Assembly (NCBI GenBank): GCA_030141605.1
Contig: JAQGDQ010002394.1
Coordinates: 1-64,000, forward strand
Direction: 5' to 3'
DNA length: 64,000 bases
From: Tubiluchus corallicola
Lineage: Eukaryota; Priapulida; Priapulimorpha; Priapulimorphida; Tubiluchidae
Shown here: positions 54,735 through 64,000 of the stretch, piece by piece
Position numbering within the stretch: position 1 is the stretch's first letter
How the letters are laid out: every line of letters starts with the position of its first letter
Made by a program: the position numbers and the translations under genes
The notes under the pieces: model-generated
Told to the model about the DNA's origin: nothing
The model's database searches: none
The model's input: the letters and a program-made list of their open reading frames with translations, nothing else

Positions 54735-55178
54735 ATGAAAGTTGTATCTATTGCTCTTTCATCTGATCATGCAGGATATGAAGTAAAAGAATACGTAAAA
54801 AATCATATTGTATTACGGAACACCAAAGTAAAAGATTTTGGTGTTTTTTCTTCTAATACACCCTGTGATTATCCAGATTATGCACATAAATTGGCAAAAG
54901 TTATAGAGAGTGAAGAATATCAATTTGGGATAATTTTTTGTGGAAGTGGAAATGGGGTTAATATGACGGTAAATAAGTATAAAAGAGTAAGAGCTGCTTT
55001 ATGTTGGAGTGTGAAAATAGCAGAACTAGCACGCCGACACAATAATGCTAATGTATGTTCTATACCAGCAAGATTTGTGAGTGAAAAAGAAGCATTGGAA
55101 ATAGTAAAAAAGTTTTTGAAAGAAGACTTTGAAGGCGGAAGACATATAAAAAGAGTAGAAAAAATAGCTATAAAGTAA
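54735..55178 (+). CDS. rpiB: Ribose-5-phosphate isomerase B
   Basis: Interconverts ribose-5-phosphate and ribulose-5-phosphate in the pentose phosphate pathway. The N-terminal SSDHAGYEVKEYV supplies the Asp-His pair, and GIIFCGSGNGVNMTVNK holds the catalytic Cys and the anion hole. ARRHNNANVCSIPARFVSE is the conserved second half. The 147-residue length is typical. It is followed 70 bp later by a LutB-like gene on the same strand. Confidence 0.95.
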   Translation: MKVVSIALSSDHAGYEVKEYVKNHIVLRNTKVKDFGVFSSNTPCDYPDYAHKLAKVIESEEYQFGIIFCGSGNGVNMTVNKYKRVRAALCWSVKIAELARRHNNANVCSIPARFVSEKEALEIVKKFLKEDFEGGRHIKRVEKIAIK

Positions 55179-55247
55179 ATTATAATGAACAAAATTATAT
55201 TTTTTTAAGTACTATTTAAAATATGATTATCCATAATTTAATTAAAA

Positions 55248-56636
55248 ATGACTACTAAAAGTAAATACAATAAATTTATTTTTGACTCAAACAAAATTGC
55301 ATTTGATATTAAGCATAGAAAAATATTAAAATTTAATATGTCTAAATACAATAATGCGGTAGAAAAAGGTAGAAAGTTTTATAAAAATATTCAAATAGGA
55401 AAAGATAGAGCTTCATATATAAGAAATAAAGCTATAAATAAATTAGATGAATGTTTATTATTGTTTGAAAAAAATTTTACAAGAAATGGAGGAAAAATTC
55501 TTTGGGCAGATGATGGTTATCAAGCAGTAAAGCACGTAAAAGACATTATAAAAGACAATAAGGTAAAGCAAGTGCTTAAAAGTAAATCTATGATTTCTGA
55601 AGAAATTGAACTTAATGAAAGACTAAAAGAATCAGGAATAGAAGTTACAGAAACAGACTTGGGTGAATTTATAGTGCAGGTTGCCGATGAAAAACCTTAT
55701 CATATAGTAACTCCTGCAATGCATAAGTCAAAGGAAGATATAAAAGAATTGTTTAAAAAGAAATTTAATATACCAGAAGACTCTACGCCTGAAGATATAA
55801 CTAAGTTTGTGAGAAAAAAACTACGAAAACAATTTGAAAAAAACACAGTATCTATCACAGGAGGTAATTTTCTTGTATCTGATGTAGGAGCTGTATCTAT
55901 TACTGAAAACGAAGGAAATGCTCTGTTAGCTAACTCTCTTTCAAAAATACATATAGCTATAGTAGGTATAGAAAAAGCAATATCTTCTATCAAAGATTTA
56001 TCCACTTTATTGCCCATTTTGGCAGCACACGGTACAGGACAAAATATTACAGTATACAATAGTCTTTTCTTTGGTCCCAAAAGAAAAAAAGAAACAGATG
56101 GTGTAGAAAAAATGTATGTTATACTTTTAGACAATGGAAGAACCAATATATATAATGACATAGAACTTAAAGAATCTCTTGCTTGTATTCGATGCGGAGC
56201 TTGTCTTAATGCTTGTCCTGTTTATGAGAATGTGGGAGGACATACTTATAATACAGTCTACACAGGCCCCATAGGTTCAATTATTACCCCATATCTCAAA
56301 AATATGGAGGATTACAACCATTTAAATTATGCTTGTTCACTATGTGGAAAGTGCACAGAAAAATGTCCTGTACAAATAAACCTACACAAACTACTACTTG
56401 TAAATAGAAGAAAGACAGTAGAACAGGAACTATACTCTAAAAACTGGGGAAAGGGAATAAAACTATTTAAAAGCCTGCTTACAAAAAAATATTTGATAAA
56501 TATTATACCTATAACATTAAGAAATTTCTTATTTCAACTATTTTTTAAAAAGTACTGGGGAAATAAAAGAAATCTACCTGAAATAAAAAAATCTTTCAAA
56601 GCACGTTATAAAAAACACAGGAGTATAAAAACCTAG
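55248..56636 (+). CDS. lutB: LutB-like LUD-domain iron-sulfur protein
   Basis: Member of the LutABC L-lactate oxidation system; LutB is the iron-sulfur subunit. The LUD/DUF162 domain (about 60-290) shows VTETDLGEFIVQVADEKPYH, and ITGGNFLVSDVGAVSITENE is the family core. Two [4Fe-4S] motifs follow: CIRCGACLNACP (about 313) and CSLCGKCTEKCP (about 363). The 462-residue length fits LutB. LutA and LutC are not adjacent here, which is unusual. It is cytosolic or loosely membrane bound. Confidence 0.87.
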   Translation: MTTKSKYNKFIFDSNKIAFDIKHRKILKFNMSKYNNAVEKGRKFYKNIQIGKDRASYIRNKAINKLDECLLLFEKNFTRNGGKILWADDGYQAVKHVKDIIKDNKVKQVLKSKSMISEEIELNERLKESGIEVTETDLGEFIVQVADEKPYHIVTPAMHKSKEDIKELFKKKFNIPEDSTPEDITKFVRKKLRKQFEKNTVSITGGNFLVSDVGAVSITENEGNALLANSLSKIHIAIVGIEKAISSIKDLSTLLPILAAHGTGQNITVYNSLFFGPKRKKETDGVEKMYVILLDNGRTNIYNDIELKESLACIRCGACLNACPVYENVGGHTYNTVYTGPIGSIITPYLKNMEDYNHLNYACSLCGKCTEKCPVQINLHKLLLVNRRKTVEQELYSKNWGKGIKLFKSLLTKKYLINIIPITLRNFLFQLFFKKYWGNKRNLPEIKKSFKARYKKHRSIKT

Positions 56637-56706
56637 AATAACACAAAAAGCTGCCATACCTTTTTAATAAACAATAAACCCACAAAAGCATTTAAAAATT
56701 TAACTA

Positions 56707-57828
56707 ATGTTATTTGCCTCACTTGTAGTTCTTATAGGTATAGCTTATACAATTATTATAGTTTTACTTATTATAGGCTGGCAAAAGCTGACTCCTATTT
56801 CAAGTATTTCTCCACAAAAGCACATTAAAATATCAGTAATAATAGCCACAAGGAATGAAGAGAAGAACATATTAAACCTGTTGAATGATTTACAACTACA
56901 AACTTATCCCAATAGTTGTTACGAAATAATCATCACTGACGATCATTCTACCGACAATACTTATAATAAAATATACACACACAAAAAAAAATATAAAAAT
57001 GTTACCCTATTAAAACTTTCACAGAGTCAGAAAGGCAAAAAAGAAGCCATTATAAATGGAATTCAGTATGCAAAAAATGAACTTATTGTTACCACAGATG
57101 CTGACTGTAGAGTAGGAAAATTTTGGTTACAAAATTTTTGCAGCATATATTCAGAAAAAAAACCTTCGGTGATAGTAGCACCTATTTATTTGGTTGGGGG
57201 TAACTTCTTGAGCTGGTTTCAGACGATAGAATTTGCAGGCATATTAGTTTCCACCGGTGGAGCAATAGGCTTAGGGCGACCTATAACGTGTAATGCGGCT
57301 AATTTAGGTTTTAAGCGAGAAACCTTTATAAAGTTGAATAATCCATTAAAAAAAGAAATACAGTCAGGCGACGATATTTTTCTTTTGCATAGTGTAAAAG
57401 AAAAAAACAGAAAAAAAATCACTTTTTTAAAGTCTACTACTGCTATTGTGCAAACACAAGCTTGTAGTAACTTGAAAACATTCCTTCACCAACGAGTAAG
57501 GTGGGCATCTAAAGTAAAATTTTACCAAGACAAAGATAGCTTATTAGTAGGGAGTGTAGTAAGTGTGATGAATTTAAAATTAATGTTTTTACTTGTACTG
57601 TCTATTTTCTTCCCTATTTGTTTGAGCTACTTTGGTTTATTATTTGCCATAAAATGCATAATAGATTTTATGCTATTGTGGAGTGGAATAAAGTTTTTAC
57701 AGATTAATAAACGATTATTGCTTTTTTTCCCTGTATTTCAGTTTATATATGTTTTTTATGTTTGTTTGATTTTGTTTTTAAATAGCTTTAATACTTATCA
57801 TTGGCGAGGAAGAATAGTAAAAGTTTAA
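56707..57828 (+). CDS. Membrane glycosyltransferase family 2
   Basis: GT-A fold glycosyltransferase at the inner membrane. TM1 (about 5-25), then the GT2 core: ISVIIATRNEEKNILNLL, IITDDHSTDNT, the DxD-type TTDADCRVGKFW, the acceptor-base GDDIFLLHSV and the Q-x2-RW motif in HQRVRWASK. Two or three TM spans close the C-terminus (about 285-345). This layout is like processive or dolichol/undecaprenyl-linked GT2 enzymes. The product is unknown. It converges on fabD. Confidence 0.88.
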   Translation: MLFASLVVLIGIAYTIIIVLLIIGWQKLTPISSISPQKHIKISVIIATRNEEKNILNLLNDLQLQTYPNSCYEIIITDDHSTDNTYNKIYTHKKKYKNVTLLKLSQSQKGKKEAIINGIQYAKNELIVTTDADCRVGKFWLQNFCSIYSEKKPSVIVAPIYLVGGNFLSWFQTIEFAGILVSTGGAIGLGRPITCNAANLGFKRETFIKLNNPLKKEIQSGDDIFLLHSVKEKNRKKITFLKSTTAIVQTQACSNLKTFLHQRVRWASKVKFYQDKDSLLVGSVVSVMNLKLMFLLVLSIFFPICLSYFGLLFAIKCIIDFMLLWSGIKFLQINKRLLLFFPVFQFIYVFYVCLILFLNSFNTYHWRGRIVKV

Positions 57829-57893
57829 GTATTAAGCGAGGTTTCAAAAGGTGTAACTAAGTGCTGTTTTTTTTATAGTTTTATGCTTAATCA

Positions 57894-58775
57894 TTAGGTT
57901 AAGTCTAAAACCTCTACACTTCGGTCTATTTTTTTTATAAGTCCTTGTAAAACTTTGCCAGGCCCCAATTCTGCAAACGATAAGCAACCATCTGCCACCA
58001 TGTTTTGGACTGTTTGTGTCCACAGTACAGCTCCAGTCAACTGTAAAATCAAATTCTTTTTAATTTCCGTAGGATTAGAGCTTGGCTTGCTATTTACATT
58101 TTGATATACAGGGCAATTTGGTACTTGAAACTCTGTATTGTTAATAGCTGCTTCTAACTCTATTTTTGCTGGTTCCATTAGTGGAGAGTGAAATGCTCCT
58201 CCTACAGGCAGTTTCACCATCTTTTTTGCACCTGCTTTTTGCAATTTTTCCATTGCTATATCTATACCCTTTATAGAACCAGATATAACTATCTGTCCAG
58301 GGCAATTAAAGTTAGCAGGCACAACAACCTCCTCTGAAATTTCCTTACATATTTCCGCTACTTTATCATCCTCCATTCCTATAATTGCTGCCATTGTAGA
58401 GGGAGTTTTTTCGCATGCTTTTTGCATCGCTAAGGCACGAGCTGATACTAACTTTAAACCGTCTTTAAACGAAAGTGTTCCATTAACTACCAAGGCTGAA
58501 AACTCTCCCAACGAATGTCCTGCTACCATATCAGGCTTTACATCAGTATTTAGTGCCTTTGCGGTAATTACAGAGTGAAGAAACACAGCAGGTTGCGTTA
58601 CTTTTGTTTGTTTCAGATCATCCGCAGAACCGTTGAACATTATATCTGTGATATTGAAACCTAAAATATCATTTGCTTGCTCAAATAGACTCTTTGATTT
58701 AGGATCGTTGTTATACAAATCCTTACCCATACCTGAAAACTGACTACCTTGTCCTGGAAACACAAATGCTTTCAT
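57894..58775 (-). CDS. fabD: Malonyl-CoA:ACP transacylase
   Basis: Loads malonyl units onto acyl carrier protein for fatty-acid synthesis. PGQGSQFSGMGKDL (7-20) is the oxyanion strand, GHSLGEFSAL holds nucleophile Ser88 and GAFHSPLM the catalytic histidine. The arginine that binds the malonyl carboxylate is in LVSARALAMQ. At 293 residues it is standard. It lies 65 bp after atpF on the same strand, an unexpected neighbour. Confidence 0.96.
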   Translation of the reverse strand: MKAFVFPGQGSQFSGMGKDLYNNDPKSKSLFEQANDILGFNITDIMFNGSADDLKQTKVTQPAVFLHSVITAKALNTDVKPDMVAGHSLGEFSALVVNGTLSFKDGLKLVSARALAMQKACEKTPSTMAAIIGMEDDKVAEICKEISEEVVVPANFNCPGQIVISGSIKGIDIAMEKLQKAGAKKMVKLPVGGAFHSPLMEPAKIELEAAINNTEFQVPNCPVYQNVNSKPSSNPTEIKKNLILQLTGAVLWTQTVQNMVADGCLSFAELGPGKVLQGLIKKIDRSVEVLDLT

Positions 58776-58840
58776 AACCTTATATTTTATTTTAAACGAA
58801 AGTTTAAAGAAACAACAACTTTGCTTACAATGAACTACTC

Positions 58841-59335
58841 CTAGTTAAGTTTAACATTATTCAGCAGATTGTTTATCAACTTTTTTTGCTTATCATTATC
58901 AGATAGGTTCTCTTGTAATATTTTTTCTGCAACATCTATTGACAAACTGGCTATTTCTTTCTTTATATCTTCTATGGCAGCAGTTTTTTCTGCTTCAATT
59001 TCTCTTTTGGCTTTGTCTATTATTTTGTTGCTTTCTGTGGTAGCTGCTTTTTTAGCTTCTGCTATTATGTTGTCTTTAGTTTCTTTGGCTTTATCTAATA
59101 TATTTTTGCTTTCTAGTTGAGCTTCTTTTATTATTTCTTGATTTTTAGCTGTAAGCTGCTCCATTTCTTTTTTTGCACTATCAGCTGATTGCAAAGCTTC
59201 AGAAATGGAATTTTCCCGGTCTTTAAGTGCAGAAAGTATAGGCTTCCAAGCAAATTTTTTAAGGATAAAAAATACTATGGACACAGATAACAACATCCAA
59301 AACATTAAGCCTATGTCTGGTGTAATAAGACTCAT
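58841..59335 (-). CDS. atpF: ATP synthase Fo subunit b
   Basis: Peripheral-stalk subunit that links Fo to F1. An N-terminal TM (about 8-26, MFWMLLSVSIVFFILKKF) is followed by a long, Ala/Lys/Glu-rich coiled coil with the typical SADSAKKEMEQL and AEAKKAATTESN stretches. The 164-residue length is normal. In most bacteria atpH, atpA and atpG follow directly; here fabD follows instead. Confidence 0.95.
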   Translation of the reverse strand: MSLITPDIGLMFWMLLSVSIVFFILKKFAWKPILSALKDRENSISEALQSADSAKKEMEQLTAKNQEIIKEAQLESKNILDKAKETKDNIIAEAKKAATTESNKIIDKAKREIEAEKTAAIEDIKKEIASLSIDVAEKILQENLSDNDKQKKLINNLLNNVKLN

Positions 59336-59415
59336 AATTTGTAATTTTTAACAAAAAAACAAAACACCCTCTTGCGTGTGGCAACAAACAAGAGAGGCTC
59401 TGTCAGTAAAACAGT

Positions 59416-59691
<276 letters not shown>

Positions 59692-59711
59692 TTAAAGTTA
59701 TTAATTTAATA

Positions 59712-60764
59712 CTAATGGTGTTCTTCTGTTGCCATACCAAAATATATGGCAGATAGAAGAGTAAATACATATGCTTGTATAACTGCTACCAGCAATTCTA
59801 AACATAGCATAAATATCGAAAATATAAGTGATATGGGTGCTACCGAATAACCTGCTGTTGAGCTCAGTTGTCCGAAAATAAATATAAGACTTATGAATAC
59901 TAATATAACCATATGCCCAGCAGTGATGTTTGCAAAGAGACGAATCATCAAAACTATGGGCTTGGTCAACATTCCTACAACCTCTATTAATGGGATGAGT
60001 GGCAATGGGTATTTGAGCCACCAAGGTACGCCAGCAGGATTAAAAATGTGTTGCCAGTAGTTTTTATTGCCATTGATTGTTGTTATTATAAATGTGAATA
60101 GAGCTAACACTAGAGTTACTGCTATGTTGCCTGTAAGGTTTGCTCCAAATGGAGGAAAGGGTACTAACCCCATCAAATTGTTTATCCAAATAAAGAAAAA
60201 TATGCTTAACAAAAAAGGCATAAATTTTTCAAACTTTTTTGCTCCTATGGCAGGTTTGGCTATATTATCTCTTACGAAGATGATAATAGGCTCAAGCAAT
60301 GACTGCAACCCCCTTGGGGCTTTTAACCCTCTTTTTTTGTAGGCTCTTGCTATGCTGAAGAATATAAACATTATAAGTATAAGACTAACGAAAAGTGCGG
60401 CTACGTTTTTAGTAATAGATAAATCTAAAGGCTTAACCATTGTTCCGTCTGGTAGCTTTTCAACTATTTTCCCTTTATTATCTCCTTCGTGTACGATTTC
60501 AAAGTTTTTATAAGAATGTCCGTGAGCAAGTTTGCTGGACATAAAAACATTCAGTCCTTGGTGCTTACTATATAATACTACGGGTAAAGGTATACTGATG
60601 TGTTTTCCTTGCCAAGTAACGATATGCCACTCGTGTTCGTCACCTATATGGTCTAGTACAAAGGCGGCAGGATTGAACTTTTCATTTCCTTTTTCAGCAG
60701 CACTAAGAGGTGCTGTTATAACAAGAAATAAAAATATGTAAAAAAATGTATGTTTAAGCATCAT
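59712..60764 (-). CDS. atpB: ATP synthase Fo subunit a (long Bacteroidota type)
   Basis: Stator channel for protons. The usual five to six TM core ends in PIVLMIRLFANITAGHMVIL, which carries the essential arginine. Unlike E. coli, it has an N-terminal signal-like span (about 4-22) and a roughly 85-residue polar region before the core, typical of Bacteroidota AtpB. Its start overlaps the end of the upstream atpI-like gene by 4 bp, so the two are translationally coupled. Confidence 0.94.
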   Translation of the reverse strand: MMLKHTFFYIFLFLVITAPLSAAEKGNEKFNPAAFVLDHIGDEHEWHIVTWQGKHISIPLPVVLYSKHQGLNVFMSSKLAHGHSYKNFEIVHEGDNKGKIVEKLPDGTMVKPLDLSITKNVAALFVSLILIMFIFFSIARAYKKRGLKAPRGLQSLLEPIIIFVRDNIAKPAIGAKKFEKFMPFLLSIFFFIWINNLMGLVPFPPFGANLTGNIAVTLVLALFTFIITTINGNKNYWQHIFNPAGVPWWLKYPLPLIPLIEVVGMLTKPIVLMIRLFANITAGHMVILVFISLIFIFGQLSSTAGYSVAPISLIFSIFMLCLELLVAVIQAYVFTLLSAIYFGMATEEHH

Positions 60765-61147
60765 AACTTTAAACGAGTATTCTTTTTCATAATTTTAAGC
60801 AAAGATATTATTTCAAAAGATGTGAACAAAATATAAAGCAATAAAAAAGTAATTGAAAATAAGATTTTTTGTTCTTTGTTGAAATAAATGTATGTAATAA
60901 AAACAGTTATATATAGCAATAGTTTTACAATAGTAACTATCATAAACCTTCGTATAAAAACAGCAGCTTTTTTGTGAAGAGCCGTGGTCAAGAAAAAATG
61001 GGATAAAATGGTTACAATACCTAAGAATATAGGCAGATAAAAATAAATAGGAACATAGTATTGAGTAAATATGACTTTGAATAAAACTATTTCTAAAATA
61101 AAGATACTTGCAGTGAAGATGAAAATATTGATTAAGAACTTTCCCAT
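60761..61147 (-). CDS. Small membrane protein, probable AtpI-like ATP synthase assembly factor
   Basis: 128 residues with four TM spans (about 5-22, 35-52, 68-88, 97-116) and a basic tail. By position, between an AtpZ-like gene and atpB, and by layout it matches the AtpI-like protein that helps insert the c-ring. The sequence itself is too divergent to name with certainty. It overlaps atpB by 4 bp and directly abuts the AtpZ-like gene. Confidence 0.65.
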   Translation of the reverse strand: MGKFLINIFIFTASIFILEIVLFKVIFTQYYVPIYFYLPIFLGIVTILSHFFLTTALHKKAAVFIRRFMIVTIVKLLLYITVFITYIYFNKEQKILFSITFLLLYILFTSFEIISLLKIMKKNTRLKL

Positions 61148-61366
61148 TTAAACAAGGTCTTTAATGATATTGTATATCGACAGGATGACAAAAGATACTG
61201 TAAGGATGAGTGTAAATATAGGAAAACCTGTTGCCAACCATTTGTCTATCGCTATTCCTACGAGTACTCCAATAACAATAGTTCCCATCATTTGAAATGC
61301 TATGGTGGAGTATTTTAGGTAGATATTAATATCTTTTTTTAAGTTATTAGTTGTTTTCTTTTTCAT
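61148..61366 (-). CDS. atpZ: AtpZ-like protein
   Basis: 72 residues with a lysine-rich start (MKKKTTNNLKK) and two TM helices (YSTIAFQMMGTIVIGVLVGI and PIFTLILTVSFVILSIYN). This is the AtpZ/AtpI family layout, including the GxxxDKW-type GIAIDKWLATGFPIFT. Such proteins assist ATP synthase assembly or Mg/Ca transport in known cases. Its start overlaps the bactofilin end by 20 bp. Confidence 0.8.
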   Translation of the reverse strand: MKKKTTNNLKKDINIYLKYSTIAFQMMGTIVIGVLVGIAIDKWLATGFPIFTLILTVSFVILSIYNIIKDLV

Positions 61367-61751
61367 TATCAGGAACGGTTGTTTTTTGATTAGGTTTTTC
61401 TCCTACTTTACAAGCTCCTGTGTATTTAGCTCCTTGTTCTATGGATATTTGCTGTGAGTATAAATCTCCATTGATATTTGCTGTTTCTTTTATTGAAATG
61501 AGCTGTTGTGCTTCAATGTTTCCAACTACCTCTCCTGATATATCTATGTTCTGACAATTGATATTTCCCTTTATCTTTGCTGTTTCGCCTATTACTATTC
61601 TTCCTTGTATGTTTAGAGTTCCTTCTATTGTTCCATCAACACGAATGTCATTGGAGGAGTTAATATCTCCTGTGATTTTTGTTTCTTCTAATATGAAATC
61701 ATTTAAAAAAGTTCCGCCTTCTACTTTTATTCGCTCTTTTTTATTTTTCAT
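61347..61751 (-). CDS. Bactofilin (polymer-forming cytoskeletal protein)
   Basis: Small protein that polymerises without nucleotide and helps shape cells or place envelope enzymes. The bactofilin core (about 20-110) has repeating beta-helix turns: TKITGDINSSNDIRVDGTIE, GRIVIGETAKIKGNINC and GEVVGNIEAQQLISIKE. The termini are disordered and charged. The 134-residue length is typical. It lies between fabH (27 bp) and the overlapping AtpZ-like gene. Confidence 0.9.
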   Translation of the reverse strand: MKNKKERIKVEGGTFLNDFILEETKITGDINSSNDIRVDGTIEGTLNIQGRIVIGETAKIKGNINCQNIDISGEVVGNIEAQQLISIKETANINGDLYSQQISIEQGAKYTGACKVGEKPNQKTTVPDNEKENN

Positions 61752-61777
61752 AATTTTCTTTTATTATTTAAGAATAG

Positions 61778-62782
61778 TTACTTTTTTTTGGTATCATATG
61801 CCCATTTAAGATACATTGCTCCCCACGTAAAACCTGCTCCAAATGTAGCAAGTACAAGGTTGTTGCCTTTTTTCAGTCTCTCCTCCCACTCCCATAAGCA
61901 TAATGGTAAAGTTGCAGCAGTCGTGTTTCCGTATTTATGGATATTTACCATTACTTTTTCAGAAGAAAGCCCCATTCTTTCACCTACAGCAGATATTATC
62001 CTCATATTAGCTTGGTGCGGCACAAGCCAGTCTATATCACTGTGAGAAAGGTTATTCTTTTTCATAATCTCTACCGCAGTATCTGCCATGTTAGATACTG
62101 CATATTTAAATACGTGTTTTCCTTCTTGGTACACATAATGCTCTTTTGCATCTACAGTTTCGTGGGATGCAGGTTTTGCAGAGCCTCCCGCTTTCATATG
62201 CAAATGCTTACGCCCTACTCCATTGCCTCGTAGTATGGCATCTCTTATGCCTACATCCTCAGTGGTGGGGGCTAATAGTACTGCTCCGGCACCATCGCCG
62301 AAGATGGGACAAGTTGTTCTATCTGTATAGTCTGTTATGGATGACATTTTATCTGCTCCTACTACAATAATCTTTTTATACCTACCAGTTTCTATAAATT
62401 TTGAGGCTGTATAGAGAGAATATAAAAAACCGGAACAGCCAGCATTTACATCAAATCCAAATGCATTTCTTATGCCTGTTTCGTAAGCTATGGTATTAGC
62501 AATGTCTGGGAATACTGTGTCAGGGCTAATAGTAGCACAAATAACAAGGTCTATTTCATTAGGGTTAACCTTGGTCTTTTCTAACAATTGTTTTACTGCA
62601 TTGATACCGAGAATAGATGTCCCTTTATTTTTTCCTTTTAGTATTCGTCTTTCTTTTATACCTATGCGGGTCATTATCCATTCGTCAGAGGTATCTACCA
62701 TTTGACTTAACTCGTCATTAGTAAGAATATAGTCAGGCACATAAGCACCTATTCCTATTATAGCTGCGTTTATTTTTTTCAT
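61778..62782 (-). CDS. fabH: 3-oxoacyl-ACP synthase III
   Basis: Starts fatty-acid chains by condensing acetyl-CoA (or branched acyl-CoA) with malonyl-ACP. The Cys-His-Asn triad is visible: [13 protein letters not shown] (Cys116), VPHQANMRI and [13 protein letters not shown]. The 334-residue length is normal. It is 24 bp after rpmF. plsX, the common gene between rpmF and fabH, is missing here. Confidence 0.96.
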   Translation of the reverse strand: MKKINAAIIGIGAYVPDYILTNDELSQMVDTSDEWIMTRIGIKERRILKGKNKGTSILGINAVKQLLEKTKVNPNEIDLVICATISPDTVFPDIANTIAYETGIRNAFGFDVNAGCSGFLYSLYTASKFIETGRYKKIIVVGADKMSSITDYTDRTTCPIFGDGAGAVLLAPTTEDVGIRDAILRGNGVGRKHLHMKAGGSAKPASHETVDAKEHYVYQEGKHVFKYAVSNMADTAVEIMKKNNLSHSDIDWLVPHQANMRIISAVGERMGLSSEKVMVNIHKYGNTTAATLPLCLWEWEERLKKGNNLVLATFGAGFTWGAMYLKWAYDTKKK

Positions 62783-62805
62783 ACAAGGGGTTGCTGGTTC
62801 AATTA

Positions 62806-62991
62806 TTATGATGCTATCTCTTTTTCTACAGCAAGTTTACCCCTATAATGTCCACATTCTGGACAAACAGTATGGTATTTATGAGCTGCTCCACAGTTGG
62901 AGCATTTTGCTAATGTAGGTAATACAGCTTTATAGTGCGTTCTGCGTTTGTCTCTTCTTGACTTTGATACTTTCCTCTTTGGATGTGCCAT
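62806..62991 (-). CDS. rpmF: 50S ribosomal protein L32
   Basis: 61-residue ribosomal protein. It starts [20 protein letters not shown], the classic L32 N-terminus, and has the zinc motif C-x2-C ... C-x2-C ([14 protein letters not shown]). It lies 1 bp after the DUF177 gene, the usual yceD-rpmF pair. Confidence 0.97.
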   Translation of the reverse strand: MAHPKRKVSKSRRDKRRTHYKAVLPTLAKCSNCGAAHKYHTVCPECGHYRGKLAVEKEIAS

Positions 62992-62992
62992 T

Positions 62993-63535
62993 TTAATTAT
63001 TTTTTGTGATTAACATCTTTTTTGCTAATTGTTCTAGTTTATCCCATCGTGGGTCACAGGGTTTTTTAGTAGTTATGTTTAGTAGTTTCAATTTTTTTAT
63101 CATTTGTGGGTTGCAGGCGCTTTTTTCACTTGATTTTGCGATGTGTATTTTTCTATATGGTAGGCTAAGGTTTATGTATTCATAAATATATTGTGCTATG
63201 TTTATTTCACTTTCTGTATGTGGTAGTATTAGTAGTTCTGCTGTTTGTTCTTCTCTTATCTTGCCAAACTTAACATATAGTTTGAAATTGTTTTGTATAA
63301 ATAGATTTAGATTATCTAAACACCTATCACAAATAGTTTCAATATTTCCTTTTATCTTAAAATCAAAAGTCAAAAACTTTACTTCTTTTACCATTTTGAT
63401 TTTGGCATCGATGTCTCCACTTAAAGCTTTATCATTAAAACCTCTAAAGAATGAGTTATTTATTCGATATTTAAAAATATGCTCTCCTTCTTTTAGGCTA
63501 CCAAAATGTATATTAAACTCGTTCTTTTTTTTCAC
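62993..63535 (-). CDS. yceD: DUF177 (YceD) family protein
   Basis: Conserved protein encoded with rpmF in most bacteria and linked to ribosome/rRNA metabolism (needed for normal 23S rRNA in plants). Its core is FDFKIKGNIETICDRCLDNL, with the typical CDRC (C-x2-C). SLPYRKIHIAKSSEKSACNP is the second conserved block, with a cysteine in place of the usual C..CNPQ. It is cytosolic and 180 residues long. Confidence 0.87.
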   Translation of the reverse strand: MKKKNEFNIHFGSLKEGEHIFKYRINNSFFRGFNDKALSGDIDAKIKMVKEVKFLTFDFKIKGNIETICDRCLDNLNLFIQNNFKLYVKFGKIREEQTAELLILPHTESEINIAQYIYEYINLSLPYRKIHIAKSSEKSACNPQMIKKLKLLNITTKKPCDPRWDKLEQLAKKMLITKNN

Positions 63536-63618
63536 TAATAAAAAGGTAAAAGCCTTGCAAAGGTAGTATTTTTTTATTTAAGATATGTGTTTTTTTAATA
63601 TTTTTTGCGAAAATAAAT

Positions 63619-64000
63619 TTAAAGAATATTAAGACATTGTTCTTTTATTTTTTCTAACTCATCTTTCATTTCTACCACTAGTTTTTGTATTTTATCATCA
63701 TTGGCTTTACTACCTATGGTGTTTATCTCTCTTCCTATTTCTTGGGAAATAAAGTTGAGTTTTTTACCTTTTTGAGTTTCCTTGTTGTTCAAGGTTTCTA
63801 GAAAGTAAGAACAGTGGTTTTTCAGTCTTACTTTTTCTTCTGTAATATCTATTTTCTCTATATAATATATGAGTTCTTGCTCCAATCGGTTTTTGTCTAT
63901 CAAGTTGTTTTGTATGCTCTCTATTTTGGCAATGAGGTTCTTCTTTATTTTCTCTACTCTAGTTTGGTCTAAGTTGTCTATTTTTTCTAAGTCTTGTTGA
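63619..64000 (-). CDS. yicC: YicC family endoribonuclease-like protein (partial)
   Basis: Only the C-terminal 126 codons are in the window; the frame runs open off the right edge. The signature blocks are all clear: RLEQELIYYIEKIDITEEKV, RLKNHCSYFLETL, GKKLNFISQEIGREINTIGS and the conserved end MKDELEKIKEQCLNIL. YicC proteins are linked to RNA turnover and stationary-phase survival. An internal TTG at 63903 is not the start, because the family sequence continues upstream of it. Confidence 0.9.
   Translation of the reverse strand, partial: QQDLEKIDNLDQTRVEKIKKNLIAKIESIQNNLIDKNRLEQELIYYIEKIDITEEKVRLKNHCSYFLETLNNKETQKGKKLNFISQEIGREINTIGSKANDDKIQKLVVEMKDELEKIKEQCLNIL

Noticed and set aside
57829-57893. 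Terminator between the GT2 gene and fabD
   Set aside because: Only a loose AATAAGC/GCTTAAT-like pairing; too weak to call.
63619-63903. Short 94-residue gene starting at TTG 63903
   Set aside because: The same frame continues upstream to the window edge with YicC-family sequence, so it is a partial longer gene.

Overview
The window is a strongly AT-rich piece of a Bacteroidota (Bacteroidetes) chromosome, most likely from the order Bacteroidales or a close relative. The evidence is the tmRNA tag GENNFALAA (close to the Bacteroides-type tag), promoter -7 boxes of the TAnnTTTG type, a BtuB/BtuG-like cobalamin uptake pair, a TPR-PD40-OmpA cell-wall protein, an Ig-like lipoprotein family typical of the phylum, and an ATP synthase a-subunit with a long N-terminal extension. 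Most of it is housekeeping DNA: no insertion sequence, prophage or CRISPR array is visible. It does contain decayed genes and dispersed intergenic repeats.

Layout. 1-1 kb: left edge with a partial unknown gene, the decayed C-terminus of a type IIG-like restriction-modification enzyme, and a GNAT acetyltransferase. 1-10 kb (+): a broken tpiA, prmA, a very large secreted protein of unknown function, thyA, birA, holB. 10-17.7 kb (-): glycosyltransferase, O-methyltransferase, alpha/beta hydrolase, lplA, uvrC, OmpA-family protein. 18-24 kb: ssrA (tmRNA), tilS, nitronate monooxygenase-like protein, mnmG followed directly by two parS-type palindromes, and a metallo-hydrolase. 24-29 kb: LysM lipoprotein, then a cobalamin riboswitch controlling btuB and a BtuG-like lipoprotein. 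29-40 kb: rlmB, ABC-F ATPase, gamma-carbonic-anhydrase-like protein, nucleoside phosphorylase, transglutaminase-like protein, Wzz-like protein, trpS, a sensor phosphatase, mnmE. 40-48 kb: a membrane-anchored flavin reductase/nitroreductase fusion with an FMN-binding NosR/NapH-like membrane protein, def, a ROK kinase, a LolC/E-like permease, a structured RNA candidate and a NUDIX hydrolase. 48-57.9 kb: Wzi-like protein, Ig-like lipoprotein, flippase-like protein, ruvB; then rpiB, a LutB-like protein and a GT2 enzyme. 57.9-64 kb (-): fabD, ATP synthase Fo genes atpF-E-B with atpI/atpZ-like genes, bactofilin, fabH, rpmF, DUF177 and a partial yicC.

The most interesting points are the extracytosolic flavin electron-transfer pair at 40.4-42.9 kb, the parS pair at 23.35 kb (which suggests the replication origin is not far away), the structured RNA with a strong terminator at 47.4-47.56 kb, a degenerate roughly 200-bp repeat present in at least four intergenic places, the deletion that breaks tpiA, and the Fo genes lying between fabH and fabD without the F1 genes. 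All calls come from reading the sequence; no database search was run.
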